Below, in pieces: positions 1 to 8,835 of a stretch of 64,000 nucleotides of DNA. Under the pieces are notes generated by a model. That model ran no database searches. It had not been told where the DNA came from and saw only the letters and a list, made by a program, of their open reading frames with translations. The translations under genes and the position numbers were made by a program. Every line of letters begins with the position of its first letter. The stretch's first letter is position 1. The stretch comes from Corynebacterium glaucum (GTDB taxonomy: Bacteria > Actinomycetota > Actinomycetes > Mycobacteriales > Mycobacteriaceae), in assembly GCF_002287505.1 (NCBI RefSeq), contig NZ_CP019688.1, positions 248,001 through 312,000 on the forward strand, given 5' to 3'.

Positions 1-1128
1 GTGCGGGCGACGATCGACGCGGCGCAGTGGGGATGGTCGGGCAGCATGCGCTCGAGCAGCGCACTTGCAACATTTGTTGCGGGTTTGGCCGCAGCTGGCG
101 CTATTGCTGCAGCCGGAATCTGGAACGCAACACTGCCGCTAGATGCTACCCAGTGGATCCAAATATGCATCGTGGTTGCAACCGCAGCGATTGGGCTCGG
201 CATGGCATTGTGGCGCAAGCACGAATGGATGCGCTATCTGGGCTACGCCGTGCCCGCCACCACTGTGCTCCTCACCCGCGTGTTTTTGGCGCAGCTGCCG
301 CTGGAACAGTCAGTGCCTTGGACGGTTGCCGCGGTGGCGTTGAGTACGGCAATAGCGGTGTGGGCTGCGGGGCGGAATGAACCAGCAAGTGGGACGGCAG
401 GTATCACCGCCGCTCTTGGCGTTGCGGCGGGGGCCGCACTGGTAGCTGGCGGAACCATGCTGGGCGCGAATATCTTTGCCATCTTCGCGTGGTCGGCGTG
501 GTTGCCCGTTTTCCTCCTGCTTGCTGCGCCCACGATGGGGCTAAATGCAACTGGCCTTCCAGCCCTGATTCGGCAAAACGACACAGGTGACCCGGTTGCC
601 CGTGAAACGATTCGTGTGCACGCGCGTCGCGCTGAGGCAGTGAGTCGCGGAGTCGCATGGGCTGCTGCCGGGCTCGCCCTCGCCGCGGCGGCTTGCTTGT
701 CCGCGAGCCCGGTGTGGCAGCACGGTCTCATTGTGCTGCTGCTGACGGCAGCGGTTCTGCTGCGACAGAACGGCTTTGCCGACGCTCGAGCTGTGGGGGT
801 GCTCTCGTTCGTCGGCGTTGTTTCCCTGGCTTTAGTAGCTGGCTCGTTTGTCCGTTGGTACCGCAACGATTGGCACCCGTTGGCGCAGCCGACCGTTTGG
901 TGGGCGCCCACGCAATCCTCGGAGCCGTGGATATGGGGCGCGGCGATCTTGACGTTGGCTGTGGCGCTACTAGTCATGTTGGCTCTGCAACTGCGTGAGC
1001 GCGATGAGGTACAAGCAGCCCGCGCTGCACGGGTAATTAACACCGTTGATGTCTTGGTGTGCCTGGCGGTGATCCCGGGAATACTCGCTGCGCAAGGGCT
1101 GTATCAGTACTACTGGGCGACAACATAG
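1..1128 (+). CDS. eccD: EccD-like type VII secretion membrane protein (5' end outside window)
   Basis: The frame is open at the left edge and ends with TAG, so the 5' part is missing. The visible 375 residues are mostly hydrophobic, with about eleven membrane spans; the longest charged loop is near residues 190-215. Eleven spans behind a cytoplasmic N-terminal domain is the usual layout of EccD, the channel subunit of actinobacterial ESX secretion. Its ubiquitin-like N-terminal domain would lie left of base 1. The following EspI-like ATPase and lipoproteins support the assignment. The call rests on topology and context, not on a diagnostic motif, so another polytopic protein cannot be excluded. 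Confidence 0.62.
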   Translation: MRATIDAAQWGWSGSMRSSSALATFVAGLAAAGAIAAAGIWNATLPLDATQWIQICIVVATAAIGLGMALWRKHEWMRYLGYAVPATTVLLTRVFLAQLPLEQSVPWTVAAVALSTAIAVWAAGRNEPASGTAGITAALGVAAGAALVAGGTMLGANIFAIFAWSAWLPVFLLLAAPTMGLNATGLPALIRQNDTGDPVARETIRVHARRAEAVSRGVAWAAAGLALAAAACLSASPVWQHGLIVLLLTAAVLLRQNGFADARAVGVLSFVGVVSLALVAGSFVRWYRNDWHPLAQPTVWWAPTQSSEPWIWGAAILTLAVALLVMLALQLRERDEVQAARAARVINTVDVLVCLAVIPGILAAQGLYQYYWATT

Positions 1129-1141
1129 CCGGGTTTGATTC

Positions 1142-1930
1142 TTACTTGACTCCCGGTCTCTGCTCAGGATAAAGGCGTGTGAGTAAGCGGTTGTACTGAA
1201 TAACCGCGACTGGGTCAGTTGGCAATGTGACACGGTCGCGCGCGGTCGTCGACGCTTTAGGGGAGGGTAGCGTCAGTGTGTCAGGTGCATCGGAGTCGCT
1301 GGGAGTAGCGCCGACCTTGACCACGCTTACCCGACCCTGACGCGCAGCATCGCTGAGATGATGGCCGCGTTGGTAGAGCCACGCGTGGTCGGTGTGGAAT
1401 TTATCCGCCAGCAGCAAGACATGGGTGGCCATGGAAGTGCCGGTAGCAATCACGTCGCTACCGCAGGTGAATGGCAAATCAATCACCGCCACGGGCCACC
1501 GGTGCGCCGCTCGGCGTACCGCTGAAAGGAGCGTCTCCGGTTCGAGGGGCTGCGGGAAGCGGCGCGAAGTACTCAGGAGAACGGTGCTACCTGCGGTGTC
1601 AGCGTGAGTCTCGATTGTGGTGCGGCGTAGCCCCCATCCGGGCAATGTGGTCAGCCCCTCGAGGTCGCCACCGTCGCCTGCGCCAAGTGGACCGCGCAAT
1701 GGCTGATTGAGACCATCGGCGTCGATAGCGACTACCGGAAGGCGGATTGCGGCGCTGAGCACGTTTGCGACGACTGCTGTGGTGGGAGTAGTCAGCATCT
1801 GCTCGCTCAGCGAGGCGACAGCAATAATCGCCGGGCGATCCGTATCTTGCGGGCTTTTGCGCTGGGACTGCGCCACTGCGTTCGACCATACGAGGCGACG
1901 CGGAACCGCAAGAAGGGAAGATAAACCCAA
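1142..1930 (-). CDS. MinD-fold protein lacking a Walker A motif, ESX locus
   Basis: 262 residues, convergent with the EccD-like gene (13-base gap) and divergent from the EspI-like ATPase gene. Residues 34-73 follow the MinD/ParA pattern: a strand (AIIAVAS), a loop, a helix, then a strand ending VVAIDADG. Where the P-loop KGGVGKTT should sit, the loop reads LSEQMLTTPTT. A second MinD-type strand, VAVIDLPF, lies near residue 147, followed by a hydrophobic strand (THVLLLAD). It therefore looks like a ParA/MinD-fold paralogue that cannot bind nucleotide in the usual way. The substitutions are seen; the fold is inferred. It may pair with the intact ATPase next door. Function unknown. Confidence 0.6.
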   Translation of the reverse strand: MGLSSLLAVPRRLVWSNAVAQSQRKSPQDTDRPAIIAVASLSEQMLTTPTTAVVANVLSAAIRLPVVAIDADGLNQPLRGPLGAGDGGDLEGLTTLPGWGLRRTTIETHADTAGSTVLLSTSRRFPQPLEPETLLSAVRRAAHRWPVAVIDLPFTCGSDVIATGTSMATHVLLLADKFHTDHAWLYQRGHHLSDAARQGRVSVVKVGATPSDSDAPDTLTLPSPKASTTARDRVTLPTDPVAVIQYNRLLTRLYPEQRPGVK

Positions 1931-2060
1931 GTGTCAGTCACCGCCTAAGACTCGACATCCGGACAACCGGCGTTACCATTATCTTTCTGAGACTATTTTA
2001 AGGATACCTTCGCCTCTCTGTTACCCACGAGGAGGCGGAAAGACTTCGAAGGAGCCCCAG

Positions 2061-3683
2061 ATGACTAACCGTGATGATTCCAACCCGCACCTTCCTTCAT
2101 GGCTGCAGGTGCAGCCTTCAAACACACCTGGGGTTTCCAATCCGAGCCAGGCCGGGGAGGGGACAAATTCGAACGAGTTCTCTCGGCCAGATTCGCCAGC
2201 TTACGGCGGTACAGAGTCGCCGGCGTCGCGAGAGGTCGGCCAACCCGATCAGTCAGGTTTTGGATCCGCGACTGGGGGAGCTTGGCCGCAACGAGAGCAG
2301 CCACAGCGAGATCAACGGCGAAGCGATGTTGGGCGCCATGCGCAACAGGAAACCCATGAACCTCCTCGCTCGGCGAAGAATTCAAACGTGTGGTGGCGGC
2401 CAGAACAAGATGCTCCTTTAGACACGTCGGAAACGGGCAGCTCTGTTTGGGGGAGCCAACAACGCCCCGAAGGGAAGCGGCCTGACACTCCATCGCAGAA
2501 CGACGCTGCGGCGCAGCGAGACGCACAGCCTGAACGACGCGCTGAACAACCGCAGCAGCCGGCCCTCCAAGACCCTCAACAGCCTTCGCAGCCCTCGGGT
2601 GGCCCTTGGGTTGGTGCGCCACGTCCCGCTCAGCCTCAAGCGGGGCAGCCGAAGCAATCAGAGATGGGACAACAAATGGGCAGCAGTTTTGCCTCAGGTC
2701 ACCCTGGGCCGAGTAATGGTCCCGCCGAGCCTCGTGAACAGGTCGATCTGCAGCCGCCTACGGCGCTTGGTCAGGACAATCTGGTGAACCCCGTCAAGGC
2801 CGCGCCAAAGAAAGGGTGGCGCAAGATGGTGCACTCCATGTCAGCGGGAAAGGTTAACCCGGGTGGTTCCCGTACCGAGCTCGAAGAGGATCGGCTTCTG
2901 GAAGCTGTGCGGGCACCGCTGCGCGGGGATTACCGGATCGCCGTAATGTCACTGAAAGGCGGTGTGGGAAAAACCACCACCACCGTGGCATTAGGAGGAG
3001 TATTCGCAAAAGAACGCGGTGACCGCGTCATTGCAATCGATGCCAACCCGGATCTCGGTACCTTGGCACAACGCGCCGCCGCACCTGGCCCTGCCACAAT
3101 CCGTGATCTATTGAACGCAGGTGACACCTCGCGCTACCCCCAGGTTCGCGCGTTCACCAACCAAGCCACCTCTCGTCTGGAGGTGATTGGAAGTGAGCGC
3201 GACCCGGCTGTCTCGGAGGCGTTTAGCGAACTGGACTACCGGCGTGCAATCGACATTCTCCAGCACCACTACAACGTGATCTTGACCGATTGCGGCACGG
3301 GGTTGATGCACTCGGCCATGTCGGGAGTTCTGGATCTTGCAAACTCGCTAGTGCTGGTAACTTCACCTGCTCTTGACGGTGCACAATCTGCCTCGGCGAC
3401 GTTGGATTGGCTCACAATGCACGGGTATGACCAGCTTGCAGCAAACTCAGTTGTGGTGGTTTCATCCTCTGCGCCGGGCAAGCCGACCGTGGATCTTGAC
3501 CAACTGATTGAGCATTTCCGCGCGCGCACCCGCGCAGTTCACGTGATTCCGTATGACCGCCACCTGGCTGAAGGAGCGGTGGTGGATATCGATCTGCTAG
3601 CGCGCCCCACCTTGACTGCATACCGCCAGCTGGCTGCCACTGTGGCGGAGGACTTTGGGTCGTGGCATAGGCATGCGAAGTGA
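2061..3683 (+). CDS. EspI-like MinD/ParA-family ATPase with disordered N-terminus
   Basis: 540 residues from the ATG at 2061, which is preceded by AAGGAG; the frame is open further upstream, but this start has the ribosome site. Residues 1 to about 270 are rich in Gln, Pro, Ser and Glu and look disordered. The C-terminal half is a MinD/ParA ATPase: deviant Walker A KGGVGKT at 299-305, the strand VIAIDANPDLG about 40 residues later and VILTDCGTG further on. This layout matches EspI-type ATPases of ESX loci, thought to act as regulators or couplers of secretion. It overlaps the next lipoprotein gene by 11 bases, so the two are probably co-transcribed. Role in secretion is inferred from context. 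Confidence 0.78.
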   Translation: MTNRDDSNPHLPSWLQVQPSNTPGVSNPSQAGEGTNSNEFSRPDSPAYGGTESPASREVGQPDQSGFGSATGGAWPQREQPQRDQRRSDVGRHAQQETHEPPRSAKNSNVWWRPEQDAPLDTSETGSSVWGSQQRPEGKRPDTPSQNDAAAQRDAQPERRAEQPQQPALQDPQQPSQPSGGPWVGAPRPAQPQAGQPKQSEMGQQMGSSFASGHPGPSNGPAEPREQVDLQPPTALGQDNLVNPVKAAPKKGWRKMVHSMSAGKVNPGGSRTELEEDRLLEAVRAPLRGDYRIAVMSLKGGVGKTTTTVALGGVFAKERGDRVIAIDANPDLGTLAQRAAAPGPATIRDLLNAGDTSRYPQVRAFTNQATSRLEVIGSERDPAVSEAFSELDYRRAIDILQHHYNVILTDCGTGLMHSAMSGVLDLANSLVLVTSPALDGAQSASATLDWLTMHGYDQLAANSVVVVSSSAPGKPTVDLDQLIEHFRARTRAVHVIPYDRHLAEGAVVDIDLLARPTLTAYRQLAATVAEDFGSWHRHAK

Positions 3684-4326
3684 TCGCCGGGTACTTACCA
3701 GCTTCGCGCTCGTAGCTACAGTGCCCCTTCTGGGGTGCGCGCCGCGCTTGGAGCCGCCTGAGCCACAACGGTTTCCCCAGATCGAAGTGGTCGCGGATTG
3801 GTCCCGTCAACGCGCTGCACCATACGGCATTCCTGAACGCCAGTTGATGGCGTACGCCTACGCAGCTTTGCAGGTGGAGTCGCAGTCCGGATGCACGGTC
3901 GGATGGCCCACCATTGCTGCGATTGGGCAGGTCGCCTCGGATCACGGGCGGGTCGAAGGATCGGAGGTAGGTGAAGACGGTTTAACGACTGAAAAGCTTC
4001 GCGGCCTTGAAGTGATGCAGTTGCCGCCGATTGTGGTTTCGGACACTGATAGTGGTGCGACGGATGGCGATGATACCCAGGATGTTGCAGTCGGGCCGAT
4101 GCAAATAATGCCGTCACGCTGGGAGCAGTTCGCGGCAAGCCCAGAGCCAGGGCGCACGCCTGACCCAGATAACATCGACGATGCAGCGTTGACTGCCGCG
4201 CATATCTTGTGTGCGGCGGGGGACCCTTCGAGCCCGGAGGGGTGGGATGAAGGAGTCAAGCGTTTCTTCTACAGTCCGGAGGCAGTCATGGAAGTTCACC
4301 GCGTGGCAAGCGAGCTTTCGAGGTAG
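3673..4326 (+). CDS. lipoprotein resembling actinobacterial lytic transglycosylases, catalytic Glu replaced
   Basis: 217 residues from ATG 3673; a TTG at 3655 is a possible earlier start. Signal peptide with lipobox VPLLGC, lipidated Cys22. The body follows small actinobacterial murein transglycosylases: IPERQLMAYAYAA, then WPTIAAIGQVASDHG, then VGPMQIMPSRW. In active relatives the middle motif usually reads IG-x-VES-x-HG, the Glu being the general acid; here it is Ala. The fold is probably kept, but glycan cleavage by the usual mechanism looks impossible. A peptidoglycan-binding or assembly role near the secretion channel is plausible. The gene overlaps the EspI-like gene and is followed after 3 bases by another lipoprotein gene. 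Confidence 0.72.
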   Translation: MRSDRRVLTSFALVATVPLLGCAPRLEPPEPQRFPQIEVVADWSRQRAAPYGIPERQLMAYAYAALQVESQSGCTVGWPTIAAIGQVASDHGRVEGSEVGEDGLTTEKLRGLEVMQLPPIVVSDTDSGATDGDDTQDVAVGPMQIMPSRWEQFAASPEPGRTPDPDNIDDAALTAAHILCAAGDPSSPEGWDEGVKRFFYSPEAVMEVHRVASELSR

Positions 4327-4329
4327 ACC

Positions 4330-4764
4330 GTGAGCAAAGCTGGAGAGACGAAGTTGACTGAGCCTGGCCAACCGTGCGTGCGCGTCGAGGCAACTTGGAT
4401 AGGTAAGGTTGCTGTCGGCATGTGCGCGGTAGCGTCATCAGCCTTCATATTGACTGGGTGTGGCGAGCCAGGGGCGGCTAAAGACGATGTAGTGGTCCAG
4501 CAGATCCCGCCATTGGGTGAGTTACCTCCGCTGCCCACGAGCTATTTCCCGCCGGAGGAAGAACCGACACCGGAAGTCGCACCGCAGCCAGCGCCACCCC
4601 CGGCCGCTCCCGCGCCGGTGGCCACACCTTTGCCTGCACCCGCCCCTCAGGCCCCAACAACTGCGCCAACAGTGACTGTGACACACGTTGAATCTCCGCC
4701 GGCGGCCCCGCAGCCTGGCCCTGTTGAAGAGGCAATCGCTGAGTTCATCCGAGATTTGACGTAG
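4330..4764 (+). CDS. proline-rich lipoprotein, ESX locus
   Basis: 144 residues from GTG 4330. A hydrophobic stretch ends in the lipobox FILTGC (Cys44), an unusually long pre-lipobox segment; a GTG at 4378 would give a normal signal peptide of about 27 residues. After the Cys, residues 60-130 are dominated by Pro and Ala (repeated PAP and PQAP units), an extended linker that could span cell wall. The last 14 residues (EEAIAEFIRDLT) may form a short amphipathic helix. It lies 3 bases after the transglycosylase-like lipoprotein gene. No enzymatic domain is visible. The function is unknown; a role at the secretion locus is inferred from position only. Confidence 0.6.
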   Translation: MSKAGETKLTEPGQPCVRVEATWIGKVAVGMCAVASSAFILTGCGEPGAAKDDVVVQQIPPLGELPPLPTSYFPPEEEPTPEVAPQPAPPPAAPAPVATPLPAPAPQAPTTAPTVTVTHVESPPAAPQPGPVEEAIAEFIRDLT

Positions 4765-4793
4765 TACGAGTACAAGAAAGGGCTGAAGCTCCG

Positions 4794-5078
4794 ATGTCTG
4801 AGCCGAATGAAACGCAGTCTTCCACGCAAACCCACAACGAATCTGAAAATACGCGTCGGGTACCCACCCCGGCGGCGCGCAAGGATCCCCGCCTTGCTGT
4901 GCAGGCGGAAAAGCTGCGAATCGCTTCGCTTACCCAGGCCATCCGTTTTGGGGAGCAAGCATCGGGGGTAACTCCGCGGCGGGTAGGCATTCTGATTGGT
5001 TCTGCGGCGATCGGTGCCGTGCTGCTCGGTGGCACCATCGGTCTGTCCGCTCTGCTCCAGTGGTTGGAACGGCGATAA
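4794..5078 (+). CDS. small single-span membrane protein of the ESX locus
   Basis: 94 residues. The N-terminal 60 residues are polar and charged (Glu, Thr, Arg-rich), followed by one transmembrane segment near residues 64-87 (VGILIGSAAIGAVLLGG...) and a short basic tail LEWRR-like (QWLERR). No signal peptide cleavage site is apparent, so the N-terminus is probably cytoplasmic. It is the last gene of the rightward run from the EspI-like ATPase, 29 bases after the proline-rich lipoprotein. I do not recognise the family. Coding is supported by G/C-rich third positions and operon spacing. Confidence 0.55.
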   Translation: MSEPNETQSSTQTHNESENTRRVPTPAARKDPRLAVQAEKLRIASLTQAIRFGEQASGVTPRRVGILIGSAAIGAVLLGGTIGLSALLQWLERR

Positions 5079-5134
5079 CCCATAACCCATAACCAAAGCC
5101 CCGTCAGACGCGCAGCGTCCTCGACCAACCGCGC

Positions 5135-5140
5135 TACCCT
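5135..5140 (+). promoter_or_regulatory. -10 element TACCCT of mshA, probably leaderless
   Basis: TACCCT ends 6 bases before the mshA ATG, and no Shine-Dalgarno sequence lies between. This fits a leaderless transcript. Confidence 0.45.
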
Positions 5141-5146
5141 TTCTCT

Positions 5147-6409
5147 ATGCGCGTCGCCATGATCTCCATGCACACCTCCCCGCTTGAGCAGCCGGGGACG
5201 GGTGATGCGGGCGGGATGAACGTCTACATCCACAACACCGCCGCCCAGCTTGCGAAAAGCGGGGTAGAGGTCGACGTGTTCACCCGCGCAACACGCCCCA
5301 GCCAGGGCGAGATCGTGGAGGTGGAGCCCGGCTACCGCGTGATCAACATTGTCGCCGGGCCTTATGACGGCCTGGACAAAGAGGAGCTGCCCACCCAGCT
5401 CGCCGCGTTCGCGGGCGGCATCGTGCAATTCGCCCGTGCCAACGGCGGCACCTACGACCTCATCCACTCTCACTACTGGCTCTCCGGCCAGGTCGGTTGG
5501 CTGCTCGCGGATCTAGTGGGCGTGCCGCTGGTGCACACTGGGCACACGTGGGCTGCGGTAAAGAACGCCGCCGGCAGCGACACCACCGAATCCGAAGCCC
5601 GCCGCATCTGTGAGCAGCAGCTGGTGGACAACGCGACAACCCTCGTGGTCAACACCGAGGACGAGACGACCCAGCTCTCCCGCTTCTACGACGTTGACCC
5701 GGCGAAGATCGCGGTGGTGAGCCCCGGCGCCGACACGCAGCTTTACACCCCCGGCACCAACCGCAACACCGAACGGGCACGCCGTGAGCTCGGCGTCCCG
5801 GTGCACGCGAAGATCGTCGCGTTCGTCGGGCGGCTGCAGGATTTCAAGGGCCCGCAGGTCCTCCTGCGCGCGATGGGCGAGGTCGCACGCCGCGGCAACG
5901 TGAGCAAACCGCTGCGCGTGCTCATGTGCGGCGGCGCGTCCGGCAGCGGCGCGAGTGAGCAGCGCTACCGCGACATCGCCCGCGAGGAAGGCATCGACAC
6001 CATCACCCGGTTCCTCGGACCGCGCCCGCCCCAGGAGCTCGTCAGCGTCTACCAAGCCGCCGACATCGTCGCCATCCCCAGCTACAACGAAAGCTTCGGC
6101 CTTGTTGCGGTGGAAGCCCAGGCCACAGGCACCCCAGTGGTCGCTGCTCGCGTCGGGGGCCTCCCGCTCGCCGTTGCGGAGGGAGAGACAGGGCTGCTTG
6201 TCGACGGCCACGAGACCCCCGCCTGGGCCCAGGCCATCGAGCAATTGCTTGTCGACGACTCCTTGCGCCTGAGCATGGCGCTCAACGCCACCAGCCACGC
6301 TGCGAAGTTCAGCTGGGCCGTTTCAGCCAAAGAGCTGCGCTCGGTCTACGCCGAGACGCTGGAGCACTTCGTGCCGGGCGCCGACACCCGGCAGGCCGGC
6401 GGGGTTTAA
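5147..6409 (+). CDS. mshA: D-inositol-3-phosphate glycosyltransferase, mycothiol synthesis
   Basis: 420 residues, a GT4 (GT-B fold) glycosyltransferase. MshA moves GlcNAc from UDP-GlcNAc to 1L-myo-inositol-1-phosphate, the first step to mycothiol, the main low-molecular-weight thiol of actinobacteria. Diagnostic features are the N-terminal [20 protein letters not shown] signature, HSHYWLSG in the acceptor domain, [12 protein letters not shown] at the domain hinge, and the C-terminal nucleotide-sugar motif [20 protein letters not shown] with its EX7E glutamates. Length matches the corynebacterial enzyme. In corynebacteria mshA normally lies just before gpmA-senX3-regX3; here two secreted protease genes sit between. 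Two copies of the iterated 11-mer GCTTRTCGACG lie near its 3' end. Confidence 0.95.
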   Translation: MRVAMISMHTSPLEQPGTGDAGGMNVYIHNTAAQLAKSGVEVDVFTRATRPSQGEIVEVEPGYRVINIVAGPYDGLDKEELPTQLAAFAGGIVQFARANGGTYDLIHSHYWLSGQVGWLLADLVGVPLVHTGHTWAAVKNAAGSDTTESEARRICEQQLVDNATTLVVNTEDETTQLSRFYDVDPAKIAVVSPGADTQLYTPGTNRNTERARRELGVPVHAKIVAFVGRLQDFKGPQVLLRAMGEVARRGNVSKPLRVLMCGGASGSGASEQRYRDIAREEGIDTITRFLGPRPPQELVSVYQAADIVAIPSYNESFGLVAVEAQATGTPVVAARVGGLPLAVAEGETGLLVDGHETPAWAQAIEQLLVDDSLRLSMALNATSHAAKFSWAVSAKELRSVYAETLEHFVPGADTRQAGGV

Positions 6410-6430
6410 CAGGAGGGATTCAACCCGCGT

Positions 6431-7612
6431 TTAGAACAGAATCTCGTCCAGGGTGCTGCCGATCAGGCCATCTACCCTGAGCTCCGCGACCTCGCCGCCC
6501 CAGTACCCGATCTGGCCGGAATGGTGCTCGACTGCCCGCTGGATCTCTTCCGGGTTGATCTGGCCGCGCGCGGCGTCATCCGCAAGGCGGGTGGCCTCTT
6601 GCTGGGCTGCGTCTGTGGCCTTGCGCAACTCAGTATCCGGGTCGGTGATTGACGGGTTTGGGTTGAGCTCCTGGACTGCTTGGCCGATGCGGAAGTTTTC
6701 GTCGTTAAGCGTGGTGAACTCGGCGTGCGGCGCGGTGGAAGCATCGACGGTGAAGTGGTCGTTGACCTGCCCGTCCGGCACACCGTACGCGGACTCCACG
6801 ATTGAGTCGGCGGTCTGAGCCTTGTAGATCGGGCCGAAGTGCACAGAAGTCACGCCGAGGATTGCGCCGTCGCGCGGGTCGAAGTTCACCCCGCCGGAAT
6901 CGCCGGAGTCGTACCCCAAGTTCACGCTGTAGATCGTGTCATGGGTCCGCGCGACCTGGGTGCCACAGCCCCGGCCGTTGGTCGCGCCGTCCTTGCAGAT
7001 TGGCTGGCCCAAGTTGTCGAACGCGAACGCGCCGGGCGCAAGAGCCGGGTAGTCGCGGATGTGGGTAAGTACTACCGGCTCCCCGAGCTTCGCGCCGTCC
7101 TTGGCGCGAGAGTCGCTCACCGCGCTGGTGGGTACGCCCTCATCGATGCTCACTACGGCCCAGTCGACCGCGCGCAGCGGGTCGAGGGGGTTTGCGCTGT
7201 TCAAAATCTCCGGCGGAATCGGGGAGAGGGTGGTCAACTGGCCGATTCGCTGGTACGACTCGCCCACTGGAACGGAGACTTCGCCAGTTGGCGCAGCGCT
7301 GGGGTCGCCGGCTCCGTCGCCGATCGCCAAGAAGCAGTGCGCGGCGGTCAGCATGACGTGGTGGGTTTCCCCGTTGGGAGTGCGCACGGTGCCGATCGGG
7401 CCCTGCGAACACGCTCCCTTCGAAGCCTCTGGCGGAACGTTGACCTGGTCTCCGTATTTGTTCACGGTGATCGTCGACGGGGCTTCAGCAGGGAAGACTC
7501 GGAACGGCCCTCCCGGAGCCGCGAGGGCAGGTTCTTGGGCGGCGGCAATTGTTGGGCTGAGCAGGGCGGAAACGGCGGCGCAGGCCGCGATCGCGAGAGT
7601 ACGTGTATGCAT
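6431..7612 (-). CDS. secreted trypsin-like (S1) serine protease, copy A
   Basis: 393 residues from the ATG at 7612. A Sec signal peptide (TLAIAACAAVSALLSPTIAAAQ) is followed by the block PALAAPGGPFRV shared with the adjacent paralogue. The chymotrypsin-type catalytic triad is visible: His in VMLTAAHCF, Asp in AVDWAVVSID and Ser in YDSGDSGGVNF. Paired cysteines (AHC; QPICKDGATNGRGCG) suggest disulfides. The roughly 100 residues after the protease domain are helical-looking and end with EHHSGQIGYWGGEV, also shared with the paralogue. The protein is probably exported to the cell wall or medium. It is convergent with mshA (21-base gap). Substrate unknown. Confidence 0.85.
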   Translation of the reverse strand: MHTRTLAIAACAAVSALLSPTIAAAQEPALAAPGGPFRVFPAEAPSTITVNKYGDQVNVPPEASKGACSQGPIGTVRTPNGETHHVMLTAAHCFLAIGDGAGDPSAAPTGEVSVPVGESYQRIGQLTTLSPIPPEILNSANPLDPLRAVDWAVVSIDEGVPTSAVSDSRAKDGAKLGEPVVLTHIRDYPALAPGAFAFDNLGQPICKDGATNGRGCGTQVARTHDTIYSVNLGYDSGDSGGVNFDPRDGAILGVTSVHFGPIYKAQTADSIVESAYGVPDGQVNDHFTVDASTAPHAEFTTLNDENFRIGQAVQELNPNPSITDPDTELRKATDAAQQEATRLADDAARGQINPEEIQRAVEHHSGQIGYWGGEVAELRVDGLIGSTLDEILF

Positions 7613-7660
7613 GCCGCCCAAGCGTAATCACGTGAGCTCCCGCGCGCTCTTAGCGCCTTC

Positions 7661-8800
7661 TTAATTGAGCCAGGAATTGATTTCCTGCGCCAATGCCACG
7701 TCAGCCCACTTCGAAATCTCGCCCGCGTGGTGCTCCGCGGTGTTTTGGATCTCGCGCGGATCGATGTTGCCGCCGAGGGCTTTCTCCCCGAGTTGGCGCG
7801 CATCTTGCTGTGCGTTTGCGGTGGCCGTCTCCAGCTCGGCGCGGCCGTCCGGAGGCTGGATGTCCGGGTTCATCGCACTGATTTCAGCATCGATGCGCAC
7901 GGATTCCTCCCCCGATGGCACGAACGCCGTGTGCGGTGCGGTCGAATCGGTGAGAACAAAGTAGTTGTTCACCTCGCCGTCGGGGATGCCGTAGGCATCT
8001 TCCAGGATGCGGTCCGCGGGCTGCAGCTTGCCCAGTGGGCCAAGTGCCATGGATGTCACGCCGAGAATCGCGCCGTCGCGCGGGTCGAAGTTCACCCCGC
8101 CGGAATCGCCCTCGAGGTAATAGAGGTCCCAGCTGTAGATGCCGTTGCGGGTGCGCGCGAGCTGGGTGCCGCAGCTGCGCCCGGAGGTGGCGCCGTCTTT
8201 GCAGATTGGCTGGCCAAAGTTGTCGAAGACGATCTCCCCGTGCTGAAGCGTCGGCAGGTCCCGGATGCCGGTCAGTTCGACTGGTTCGCCGTAGACCCCG
8301 CCGTCCGAGTCGCGCGAGAAGGAGACCCGGGTGGCGTTGACCGAGTCGTCGATAAGCACAATGCCCCAGTCGGCCGTGCGGGCCGAGAGAATGGGATCCG
8401 ATAAGTCGTAGGTGGATTCCGGCATGACGTTCGACGCGATGCGCTCGCCGATGCGGGCGTAGCCGGATTCGAGCGGCACGAAGACCTCGCCCTTGACCTC
8501 CGGTAATCCCGGCATCGTGTTCACGCAGTGTGACGCGGTGAGCATCACGCGCTGCGTTTTTCCGTCCGGTGTGGTGAGGGTGCCGGTGGGACCCTGTGAA
8601 CAGGTCATGGCGAAAGTTTCGGGCGGTACCTTCAGGTCGCCCACGGGAGAGGGCACGGTTTGCGGCGGATCCTTCGGCGGCACTCGGAACGGACCTCCGG
8701 GGGCCGCGAGTGCGGGTTCGGCAGCTGCGGCGGTGGTCGGAGCGACTATCGCAGCGGTAACGAGAAGGCTGGCGGTGAGAGCGAAAATCTTGCGACGCAT
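7661..8800 (-). CDS. secreted trypsin-like (S1) serine protease, copy B
   Basis: 379 residues and a clear paralogue of the next gene downstream (copy A), 48 bases away in the same orientation, so a tandem duplication. Signal peptide: MRRKIFALTASLLVTAAIVA, then the shared PALAAPGGPFRV block. Catalytic triad: His in VMLTASHCV, Asp in TADWGIVLIDD and Ser in LEGDSGGVNF, with the CKDGATSGRSCG cysteine pair kept. The C-terminal region again ends in AEHHAGEISKWADVAL, so the His-His-Gly-x-Ile-x-x-Trp pattern is conserved beyond the protease domain. The gene is divergent from gpmA. Substrate unknown; a surface or secreted role is inferred from the signal peptide. Confidence 0.85.
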   Translation of the reverse strand: MRRKIFALTASLLVTAAIVAPTTAAAAEPALAAPGGPFRVPPKDPPQTVPSPVGDLKVPPETFAMTCSQGPTGTLTTPDGKTQRVMLTASHCVNTMPGLPEVKGEVFVPLESGYARIGERIASNVMPESTYDLSDPILSARTADWGIVLIDDSVNATRVSFSRDSDGGVYGEPVELTGIRDLPTLQHGEIVFDNFGQPICKDGATSGRSCGTQLARTRNGIYSWDLYYLEGDSGGVNFDPRDGAILGVTSMALGPLGKLQPADRILEDAYGIPDGEVNNYFVLTDSTAPHTAFVPSGEESVRIDAEISAMNPDIQPPDGRAELETATANAQQDARQLGEKALGGNIDPREIQNTAEHHAGEISKWADVALAQEINSWLN

Positions 8801-8835
8801 GACGCCCGAGTCTAAACCGTGGCATGCTGGAAATC

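Noticed and set aside
1707..2060. N-terminal extension of the EspI-like ATPase
   Set aside because: It overlaps the start of the opposite gene, lacks a ribosome site and a credible protein pattern; ATG 2061 has AAGGAG.
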